This document shows positions 1 through 4,401 of a stretch of 5,124 nt of DNA, one piece after another. The position numbers and the translations under genes are program-made. Every line of letters starts with the position of its first letter. The first letter of the stretch is position 1. Source of the stretch: Clostridiales bacterium (GTDB lineage Bacteria; Bacillota; Clostridia; Peptostreptococcales; Anaerovoracaceae); assembly GCA_009778415.1 (NCBI GenBank), contig WRJV01000152.1, positions 1 to 5,124 on the forward strand. Direction: 5' to 3'. Below the pieces are notes generated by a model, which saw only the letters and a program-made list of their open reading frames with translations, had not been told where the DNA came from and searched no databases.

Positions 1-416
1 TTATAGGGACTTATCTTCCTAAATTCTATATTCTTCATAAGTGCGCTAAAGACGGATACGAGTATTTTTGTGAGTTCCATCAAATCAATTTTTTCAGAAA
101 GGTGCTTCTTTTCAACTGTAATTGCGTGATATTTTATGTCTGCGGTTCGAACAAAGTTGTAAAGTGTGTTAAATATGCGCTTTCTATCTAGCAATGATAG
201 GTTTCCATACTCATTCTCTCTCCGAATAAGTGGCCCTGCATGAATAGTATAATCGGGCATTCCCAATTGGGAAATTATGGCATTAAGATAGTCTATGTTC
301 TTAGAAATATCTAAAGATTGATCGTGAAACACTAGGGTTACGATATAGTAAGGCGAATGTATTTTATACGGGCCAAATACACCTGATTCATCGACAAAGA
401 TGCTGAGTTCTTTCGT
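1..416 (-). CDS. DUF3800 domain protein, N-terminal part, cut by the window edge, ACG start
   Basis: About 138 codons are open from position 416 down to the left edge, so the C-terminal part lies outside the window. Read from ACG, residues 4-12 give LSIFVDESG, the DUF3800 N-terminal signature with an acidic residue at the end of a beta strand (Asp9). Near residues 58-67 comes IHAGPLIRRE, a second block I recognise from this family, followed by an LDRKRIFNTLYNF helix (76-88) and IKYHAITVEKK (94-104). DUF3800 proteins are usually 200-300 aa and are thought to have an RNase H-like fold; their biochemical role is not established and they are frequent in mobile or accessory regions. No ATG, GTG or TTG lies in frame between the upstream stop (534-536) and Met53, and starting at Met53 would remove the signature. 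ACG is therefore chosen: AGGAG sits exactly 7 nt upstream. The codons are AT-richer than parB. The family call is firm; the start codon is inferred. Confidence 0.82.
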
Positions 417-423
417 GAAAACA

Positions 424-428
424 CTCCT
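424..428 (-). promoter_or_regulatory. Ribosome binding site deciding the ACG start of the DUF3800 gene
   Basis: On the minus strand AGGAG (428 to 424) is followed by 7 nt and then ACG-AAA-GAA-CTC. This is the ideal spacing for initiation at ACG. The ATG just upstream (432 to 430) is in another frame and lies before the Shine-Dalgarno sequence, so it cannot serve this gene. Confidence 0.65.
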
Positions 429-431
429 GCA

Positions 432-516
432 TAAAAATGGCGGGGTAACTCCCCGCCAATGGTAGGACCCGGGTCTTTCGACCAGTCCCAGCGAATAACC
501 GAAGTCGTCGCCTCTT
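432..516 (-). ncRNA. Structured leader RNA upstream of the DUF3800 gene (candidate DUF3800-type RNA motif)
   Basis: From the predicted start near 516 the minus-strand transcript can fold into three consecutive hairpins. Hairpin 1 (512-490) pairs GGCGA with UCGCU and encloses a GAC-UUCG-GUU stem with a cUUCGg tetraloop. Hairpin 2 (488-465) pairs GGACU with GGUCC and, after a CG bulge, GGUC-GAAA-GACC with a GNRA loop. Hairpin 3 (457-439) is GGCGGGG-AGUUA-CCCCGCC followed by AUUUUUAU. Stable tetraloops plus little free sequence between stems is what a conserved structured RNA looks like. Comparative genomics has reported several RNA motif classes, named DUF3800-I onward, that lie upstream of DUF3800 genes. 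I cannot tell which class, if any, this belongs to. It could act in cis as a leader or as a free small RNA of about 85 nt ending at hairpin 3. Confidence 0.6.
433..458 (-). terminator. Terminator-like hairpin between the leader RNA and the DUF3800 start
   Basis: A 7-bp GC-only stem, GGCGGGG/CCCCGCC, with loop AGUUA and a further closing U-A pair, is followed by five U residues at 437-433 on the minus strand. It lies between the leader promoter and the DUF3800 ribosome binding site, so it would either end a short RNA or act as an attenuator that sets how much reaches the coding region. Confidence 0.55.
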
Positions 517-522
517 ATTTTT

Positions 523-551
523 ATTATAGTTATTTACGGTGGATTCGTCAA
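523..551 (-). promoter_or_regulatory. Sigma-A promoter of the leader RNA and DUF3800 gene
   Basis: On the minus strand TTGACG (551-546) is followed by a 17-nt spacer and a perfect TATAAT (528-523). Five of six -35 bases and all six -10 bases match consensus at the optimal spacing. Transcription should start near 516, immediately before the first hairpin of the leader, about 100 nt upstream of the ACG codon. This is the strongest promoter match in the window. Confidence 0.8.
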
Positions 552-598
552 GAATAATTTTCGTCGCCCGCGTTAAGAGATTTTCATCAATTATATGC

Positions 599-633
599 AA
601 AAAGCGACACTGGGCTTGTTCCAGTGCCGCTTT
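599..633 (-). terminator. Intrinsic terminator of the secreted-protein gene
   Basis: On the minus strand a 13-bp stem pairs AAAGCGGCACTGG with CCAGTGTCGCTTT around a 7-nt loop and runs into TTTTT at 603-599. The pair at 627/607 is G-U in the minus-strand RNA but A-C in the plus-strand RNA, so the fold favours the minus strand. It lies 58 bp after the stop codon of the secreted protein and separates that gene from the DUF3800 promoter. Confidence 0.85.
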
Positions 634-637
634 GTAA

Positions 638-692
638 ACGCTACGGGATGCATTTCGCGTCACGTAGCGTAAGGGGCGAGTTTAGCGAACTC
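638..692 (-). repeat. Two further inverted repeats in the 3' untranslated region of the secreted-protein gene
   Basis: ACGCTACG (638-645) and CGTAGCGT (663-670) form a perfect 8-bp inverted repeat around 17 nt. GAGTT (678-682) and AACTC (688-692) form a 5-bp repeat that overlaps the stop codon. With the terminator at 599-633 this gives three hairpins in a row after the gene, which may protect the 3' end of the mRNA. No function is shown. Confidence 0.5.
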
Positions 693-1509
693 ATTCGAAA
701 GAATACGTTCCTACTACTTTCTTAAGGAAGTTTTCCTGCTGCTTTTCTGTAGTTGTTGCTGGGAATATGAACTTCCCGCCGTCGCTTGTAATTTTGTCAA
801 GGCTGTTGAAGTTGGCCAGGTCGTTTACTTTGACTAAAGACAAATCCAGCGTTGAGCCGGCTTTCATGGTCAATTTACCGATTTTCACCGGTGCGCTGAG
901 TTTAAGCACAGCGCCGTCCCCGACAGTTACGTTGATCTGCTTAGACTCGAAGAGCCTGATGAAATCTCCAAAATCCACGTATTCGTTTGAAACGTCGAAG
1001 TTCTGGTTTGAGGCCTTTTCGGGCAGGTAGCCAAGGTAAAATTCAAAGGAATTTGCTGCTTTTGTCATGTCGCTCAAGGCTTTGATGTCTGACTTGCAAA
1101 GGCCTGATATGGCGTCTGCAAGCGAAGTGTTGGCGTATTTCGGATCGATCTGTATCGCTTGGCCTGTATAGTCTAGGTTTTGCTCGCCGCAGAAATACAT
1201 GTTCATCACGTTTGCCTTGGGGGAGTAGCCTGCGATGGGTATCCATTCGTTGTCAGCAATGTAGAGCATCCTGTCCATTGCAAGGCCCGAGCGAAGGGGT
1301 ATCGTAATGGCGTTGTAGTGGCTCAGGTAATCCACGTCCCCGTTCGCGCACCCAGTAAAGTGGTCGACGTAAAACTGGTTGAAGGCGTAATACCTTCCTT
1401 CGTTTTCCGGGTTGTCTGCGTTGAAGGCGAAAACAGTCACGGACGAACAGAACACCATCGCAAAGACCAGAAGCAAACTGGCAGTTAAAATAATCCTTTT
1501 TCTCATCAT
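691..1509 (-). CDS. Hypothetical secreted protein with Sec signal peptide (272 aa)
   Basis: I do not recognise the family. The N-terminus has a typical Sec signal peptide: basic MMRKR (1-5), hydrophobic core about 6-27, and a V-F-A signal peptidase I site giving cleavage after Ala28, with FNADNPENEG as the mature start. Cys21 is preceded by MVF, which is not a lipobox, so this is not a lipoprotein. The mature part is rich in Tyr, Phe and Asp and has three cysteines (54, 107, 138). Residues about 192-225, with short alternating strands such as GDGAVLKLSAPVKIGKLTM, look beta-rich, as in beta-solenoid surface proteins; this is an impression only. There is no further membrane segment, sortase signal or obvious wall-binding repeat, so it is probably released. 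The first of two tandem ATG codons is preferred because AAAGGA lies 7 nt upstream. It is monocistronic, with its own promoter (1590-1618) and terminator (599-633). Confidence 0.85.
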   Translation of the reverse strand: MMRKRIILTASLLLVFAMVFCSSVTVFAFNADNPENEGRYYAFNQFYVDHFTGCANGDVDYLSHYNAITIPLRSGLAMDRMLYIADNEWIPIAGYSPKANVMNMYFCGEQNLDYTGQAIQIDPKYANTSLADAISGLCKSDIKALSDMTKAANSFEFYLGYLPEKASNQNFDVSNEYVDFGDFIRLFESKQINVTVGDGAVLKLSAPVKIGKLTMKAGSTLDLSLVKVNDLANFNSLDKITSDGGKFIFPATTTEKQQENFLKKVVGTYSFE

Positions 1510-1559
1510 TTTCTCATCCTTTCTAAAGTAATGTTAATTTTGCTGTGGCAAAAGAACAA

Positions 1560-1586
1560 AATCGCGCCTTTTTACCACACGCGATT
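1560..1586 (-). promoter_or_regulatory. Inverted repeat at the transcription start of the secreted-protein gene (possible operator or 5' stem)
   Basis: AATCGCG and CGCGATT form a perfect 7-bp inverted repeat with a 13-nt centre on the minus strand. It begins 3 bp downstream of the -10 hexamer, so it covers the expected start site near 1583. It could be a repressor operator or a 5' mRNA stem-loop. No regulator is encoded in view. Confidence 0.4.
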
Positions 1587-1589
1587 AAC

Positions 1590-1618
1590 ACTATATTATA
1601 AAAGACGTAGAAAGTCAA
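1590..1618 (-). promoter_or_regulatory. Promoter of the secreted-protein gene
   Basis: On the minus strand TTGACT (1618-1613), a 17-nt spacer and TATAGT (1595-1590) match the sigma-A consensus at five of six positions each. A TATAAT also occurs inside the spacer, but only 12 nt from the -35 element. The leader to the ATG would be about 74 nt. Confidence 0.65.
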
Positions 1619-1625
1619 CAATTAT

Positions 1626-1654
1626 TTGACGATCAGAGGATTTTGTGTTATCCT
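1626..1654 (+). promoter_or_regulatory. Promoter of rsmG
   Basis: TTGACG (1626-1631), a 17-nt spacer and TATCCT (1649-1654) form a good -35 and a moderate -10 element. Transcription would begin near 1661, giving a purine-rich leader of about 57 nt that ends in AGGAG, 8 nt before the rsmG ATG. The -35 hexamer is only 7 bp from the oppositely oriented -35 of the secreted-protein promoter. Confidence 0.6.
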
Positions 1655-1717
1655 GAAAAAAGCAAAAACGACAAAGACGGGAGAGAAAGATAAGAGAGGA
1701 CGATAGGAGAAGCAGGC

Positions 1718-2434
1718 ATGGATCAGCTGCGCATTGCATTTGAACTACTCAACATCGAAGTTTCTGGCGACACGCTTTGCAAGTTCAAAAAATACATGGA
1801 GCTGGTGCTCGCATGGAACGAAAAGGTGAATTTGACTGGAATTAAAGAGGAAAGCGAATTCATACAAAAGCATTTTATCGACTCCGTCCTCTGCGCGGGC
1901 TTTGAAGAGGTGAGAAAAGCAAGCAAAGTAATTGACGTGGGGACAGGTGCAGGGTTTCCCGGCCTGCCGCTGGCTCTGGTTTTTCCGAAAAAACAGTTCC
2001 TGCTGATTGATTCCATTGGCAAGAAAGTCAGAATCCTGAGCGAAATAACAAAGGAGCTCGGAGTGGCAAACGTTGAGCTGATGCAAACTAGGGCAGAAGA
2101 CCTTGCTCACAAGGAAAGCCACAGGGAAAGCTACGACTTGTGTGTTGCAAGGGCTGTGGCAAATATTGGCGTCTTATCCGAATATTGTCTGCCATTTCTC
2201 GCCATAGGGGGAGCTTGCATTTTATACAAGGGTCCGGATGCAGCGAGCGAAATGAATAACGCGGCAAGGGCTGTTGGACTGCTCGGAGGCGAACTTTCTG
2301 GCATTAGGAAAGTGGCTGTTGAGGGTTTTTGCCTAGACCACAGCATGGTGGTGATAAATAAAGTCAAGACTACGCCAGAGAAGTATCCGAGGAAGGCAGA
2401 GGCGATAGCCGCGAAGCCACTTCTGGCCTTATAG
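1718..2434 (+). CDS. rsmG: 16S rRNA (guanine(527)-N7)-methyltransferase RsmG (GidB)
   Basis: RsmG is a cytoplasmic SAM-dependent enzyme that methylates N7 of G527 in the 530 loop of 16S rRNA; loss in other bacteria gives low-level streptomycin resistance. The 238-aa length is normal. Family landmarks are present in order: an N-terminal helical part with YMELVLAWNEKVNLTG (26-41), HFIDSV (52-57), the SAM-binding motif I VIDVGTGAGFPGLPLA (71-86), Asp98 at the end of the next strand (LLIDS), TRAEDL (124-129), the VARAVA block (143-148), YKGP (170-173), and the conserved basic tail starting KYPRKAE. The start is supported by AGGAG 8 nt upstream. It has its own promoter and lacks the usual mnmG upstream partner in this window. 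Its last 65 bp, including the tail, overlap the 3' end of the convergent signal peptidase gene. No key residue seems missing. Confidence 0.97.
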   Translation: MDQLRIAFELLNIEVSGDTLCKFKKYMELVLAWNEKVNLTGIKEESEFIQKHFIDSVLCAGFEEVRKASKVIDVGTGAGFPGLPLALVFPKKQFLLIDSIGKKVRILSEITKELGVANVELMQTRAEDLAHKESHRESYDLCVARAVANIGVLSEYCLPFLAIGGACILYKGPDAASEMNNAARAVGLLGGELSGIRKVAVEGFCLDHSMVVINKVKTTPEKYPRKAEAIAAKPLLAL

Positions 2435-3224
2435 CGCCGAGCTTGCTTAGGCCTTTAGCTTTGCGGCGAGCTGTTTCAACCAAAATGCCGCGAATGCAGA
2501 AGGACAAAATTACGAACAGGCCGAACAAGATAAAAACTATATAAATATTTGACCTCATATATGATACAGCGGCACCCACGCCGGGCAAGGAGACGACTAC
2601 TTTGCCAACTACGTTTCCGGCAAACACTATGTCGCTGTCAGGATTTTCGTTGTTCACGCCTTTTGTTATAAAACCCCTTTCCCCGCTGTCCTTGTAATTT
2701 TCCTGAATGCCGATGATCTGATGGGTGACGGATGTACTCTGGTCACGCATGTACGTGATGTTGTCTCCTATCTTAAGGGTATCGGCTTCGGTCTTGTGAA
2801 CAAGAATGAACGAACCTTTTGGGATTTCGTCTTGCATGCTGGAAGTAAGGACAGTGAAATAGGAATAACCCATTAGCATTTTTGGTGCGCCTGAGCCCCC
2901 ACTGGAAAACAGGGCAGTGATCAAGATGACTAGAATAGCCACGTAAAACAGCGCATCTGAAGCTGCGGCAAGGGCTCCGGTTTTTTTCTTTGGGGGGAAG
3001 GGCCTTTTTTTGTGCCAGGCAGCAAATAGATTTTCACGCGGTTTGATTATTTCAATGGTCAATGGGATTTCGACAGGTGCGGGATTCTCAACGGGAACGA
3101 GGAACCCCGCAGTCTCTGTCGCTAATTCTGTAAAATGAAGAGGAGAAGCCATGCTGCGTTCGATGCTTTCAAATTTAGCTACTATATAGTCCCTTTGCAG
3201 TTCTGCGATTGACTTTGTAGGCAT
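2370..3224 (-). CDS. SipW-like (ER-type) signal peptidase I with long N-terminal extension
   Basis: This membrane serine protease removes signal peptides outside the cell membrane. The 284-aa protein has a cytoplasmic extension (1-85) ending in a basic Pro/Lys stretch (HKKRPFPPKKK), a first membrane segment (about 86-106), the catalytic block FTVLTSSMQDEIPKGS (123-138) with Ser129 as the probable nucleophile, and SVTHQIIG (165-172) with His168 where bacterial LepB-type enzymes have the general-base Lys. The third block is ITKGVNNENPDSD (186-198), followed by GNVVGKVV. A second membrane segment lies at about 227-244, then a basic tail. The Ser/His pair is typical of SipW, archaeal and ER enzymes. 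SipW-like enzymes often mature specialised substrates such as biofilm fibre or spore-associated proteins; no such substrate is adjacent. AGGAGG lies 8 nt before the ATG. The gene sits against rsmG and parA and overlaps the rsmG 3' end. Confidence 0.92.
   Translation of the reverse strand: MPTKSIAELQRDYIVAKFESIERSMASPLHFTELATETAGFLVPVENPAPVEIPLTIEIIKPRENLFAAWHKKRPFPPKKKTGALAAASDALFYVAILVILITALFSSGGSGAPKMLMGYSYFTVLTSSMQDEIPKGSFILVHKTEADTLKIGDNITYMRDQSTSVTHQIIGIQENYKDSGERGFITKGVNNENPDSDIVFAGNVVGKVVVSLPGVGAAVSYMRSNIYIVFILFGLFVILSFCIRGILVETARRKAKGLSKLGAIRPEVASRLSPLPSSDTSLA
2408..2467. repeat. Long imperfect inverted repeat across the rsmG stop, inside the 3' end of the peptidase gene
   Basis: GCCGCGAAGC (2408-2417) and GCTTTGCGGC (2458-2467) can pair over 10 positions in the plus-strand RNA with one G-U pair, and GGCCT (2425-2429) pairs with AGGCC (2449-2453) inside it. 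No U-run follows in either direction, so this is not a standard intrinsic terminator. It is the only candidate structure for ending or protecting the rsmG transcript in the convergent junction. It also lies within coding sequence of the peptidase. Confidence 0.45.
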
Positions 3225-3255
3225 TTGGTGGCCCTCCTCTCTTTTAGATAATACA

Positions 3256-3286
3256 ATAATAACAGTTAAAGTTGCTCCAATGTCAA
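3256..3286 (-). promoter_or_regulatory. Probable promoter of the signal peptidase gene with AT-rich upstream element
   Basis: On the minus strand there is a perfect TTGACA (3286-3281). The best -10 match is TATTAT (3261-3256) with a long 19-nt spacer; TTATTA with 18 nt is an alternative. Just upstream (about 3290-3320) lie two runs of seven or more T on the sense strand, which resemble an UP element. The exact -10 box is uncertain. Confidence 0.5.
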
Positions 3287-3299
3287 TACAAAATTGAAA

Positions 3300-3514
3300 A
3301 AAAGTTTAAAAAAATTTATTAGAATGTAACCAACGATGATAGGTTGCGCAGCAGCATTGAAATCAAGCCAATTTTTAATAACGCGAACCGTTTTATTTCA
3401 CAGCCAACATTCTACAATACGGTTGAAACCAAGTGCAAAGCGGATTGAAAGCACCACTAAAGCGGGCAAAAACATTCAAGCGGGTTTAAGGTTTCGCACG
3501 ACTCTGGCAAGGCG
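3300..3514. other. Non-coding stretch between the signal peptidase promoter and parS
   Basis: The interval from the peptidase start (3225) to the parA start (3625) is 400 bp. Apart from the peptidase promoter, parS and the parA promoter I see no convincing gene, RNA gene or DnaA-box cluster. The only pattern is three spaced copies of an AAGCGG core at 3438-3443, 3460-3465 and 3478-3483. In many Firmicutes a noc gene lies between rsmG and parA; no recognisable noc remnant is visible. Confidence 0.5.
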
Positions 3515-3530
3515 TGTTTCACGTGAAACA
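3515..3530. promoter_or_regulatory. parS centromere site, perfect consensus
   Basis: TGTTTCACGTGAAACA is a perfect 16-bp palindrome identical to the consensus parS bound by Spo0J/ParB proteins across bacteria. ParB is expected to load here, bind CTP and spread as a sliding clamp; ParA then acts on the ParB-DNA complex and SMC is recruited. It ends 22 bp before the parA -35 box, so ParB spreading could also repress parA. It is the only full match I see in the window. Confidence 0.97.
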
Positions 3531-3552
3531 TCGGATTATTTTACTAAACCCC

Positions 3553-3581
3553 TAGAGAAATTACGCCCAATAGTGTATAAT
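3553..3581 (+). promoter_or_regulatory. Promoter of the parA-parB operon
   Basis: A perfect TATAAT at 3576-3581 is preceded with a 17-nt spacer by TAGAGA (3553-3558), a weak -35 matching four of six consensus bases. Transcription would start near 3588, leaving a short leader of about 37 nt to the TTG start. The adjacent parS suggests feedback by ParB. Confidence 0.65.
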
Positions 3582-3610
3582 ATATACGTTGTGAAAAAGA
3601 GAAAAGAACA

Positions 3611-3617
3611 AGGGAGG
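3611..3617 (+). promoter_or_regulatory. Ribosome binding site fixing the TTG start of parA
   Basis: AGGGAGG ends 7 nt before TTG at 3625. No in-frame ATG or GTG lies between this site and the Walker A motif, which must start within about ten residues of the N-terminus in chromosomal ParA proteins, so TTG is the start. Confidence 0.85.
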
Positions 3618-3624
3618 AAGAATC

Positions 3625-4401
3625 TTGGGAAAAGCGATTGCAATATTTAATCAAAAAGGTGGGGTGGGGAAAACCACCACAAACGTAAACCTTGCTGCAT
3701 GCCTTGCAATAAAAAAGAAAAAAATACTAGTACTTGATATTGATCCGCAGGGGAACACCACTAGTGGTATGGGCATCGTTAAGAAAGGGCTCGAAAAAAC
3801 CTCATACGACATTTTGGTCAACGACAAACTGGAGCCAAGCACAGCCATCAGGAAGACGGTTATCGAAAACCTGGACATTATCCCTGCCAGCGTGAATTTG
3901 GCTGGCGCAGAGATCGAACTGGTTCAGCTTGAAGGCAGGGAGAAGCGATTGAAAAAGGCGATTGAAAAAATCAAATCGCAATACGACTACATATTTATTG
4001 ACTGCCCTCCGTCGCTCGGTTTGCTGACCATCAATTCGTTGACAGCTGTGGACAGCGTGCTGATACCTATTCAGTGCGAATTTTATGCACTTGAGGGGGT
4101 AAGCCAGCTTATGAGCACTATTGACCTAGTGAAAAAGAACCTCAACCCAAACCTTGAAATTCAGGGAGTGATCCTCAGCATGTTTGACGGGCGCACAAAC
4201 TTGTCCATACAAGTCGTTGAGGAAGTGAAAAAATACTTCAGGGAAAAAGTCTATTCGACAGTGATCCCGAGGAACATAAGACTGGCTGAAGCTCCTAGCC
4301 ACGGCTTGCCGATTACCGAGTACGACCCAAAATCAAAAGGGGCAGAGGCGTACCTTGAATTTGCGGAAGAGTTTCTTGAATTGGAAAGTGAGAAAAACTG
4401 A
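3625..4401 (+). CDS. parA: Chromosome partitioning ATPase ParA (Soj)
   Basis: ParA is a deviant-Walker ATPase that forms ATP-bound dimers on the nucleoid and is released by ParB, moving or positioning replication origins; Soj also controls DnaA activity in Bacillus. The 258-aa length is that of a chromosomal (short, no N-terminal HTH) ParA. Motifs seen: deviant Walker A KGGVGKTTT (11-19) with signature Lys11 and catalytic Lys16, Walker A' VLDIDPQGN (36-44) with Asp40, Walker B YIFIDCPPSLG (122-132) with Asp126, and the C-terminal conserved block PRNIRLAEAPSHG. Translation starts at TTG behind a strong ribosome binding site. The stop overlaps the parB start by one base (TGATG), giving translational coupling. 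The upstream parS and downstream parB confirm the role. No unusual residue was noticed. Confidence 0.98.
   Translation: MGKAIAIFNQKGGVGKTTTNVNLAACLAIKKKKILVLDIDPQGNTTSGMGIVKKGLEKTSYDILVNDKLEPSTAIRKTVIENLDIIPASVNLAGAEIELVQLEGREKRLKKAIEKIKSQYDYIFIDCPPSLGLLTINSLTAVDSVLIPIQCEFYALEGVSQLMSTIDLVKKNLNPNLEIQGVILSMFDGRTNLSIQVVEEVKKYFREKVYSTVIPRNIRLAEAPSHGLPITEYDPKSKGAEAYLEFAEEFLELESEKN

Noticed and set aside
432..512. Leader RNA as a known riboswitch (c-di-GMP, ZTP, fluoride, guanidine)
   Set aside because: I could not match the conserved core bases of any of these classes; the gene context points to a DUF3800-associated motif instead.
388..663. Open frame of 91 aa on the minus strand
   Set aside because: It spans the terminator, a promoter, the structured leader and the start of DUF3800 in another frame, has a composition rich in Arg and Leu without domains, and lacks a ribosome binding site. 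It is a chance frame.
767..1488. Plus-strand frames of 87 and 102 aa opposite the secreted-protein gene
   Set aside because: They are antisense shadows of a gene with a signal peptide, ribosome binding site, promoter and terminator on the other strand.
3290..3320. T-rich stretch that might be a terminator
   Set aside because: No stable hairpin precedes the T-runs; the position just upstream of TTGACA fits an AT-rich promoter element better.
3393..3403. TTATTTCACA resembling a DnaA box
   Set aside because: It has one base too many compared with the 9-bp TTATNCACA consensus and no second box lies nearby, so an origin is not supported in this window.
3398..3475. Short hydrophobic frame of 25 aa on the minus strand, toxin-like at first sight
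   Set aside because: No Shine-Dalgarno sequence, promoter or antitoxin RNA signal is visible, and frames of this length arise easily by chance.
3336..3650. Open frame of 104 aa on the plus strand before parA
   Set aside because: It has no ribosome binding site, reads through parS, the parA promoter and the parA ribosome binding site, overlaps parA in another frame and resembles no family I know.
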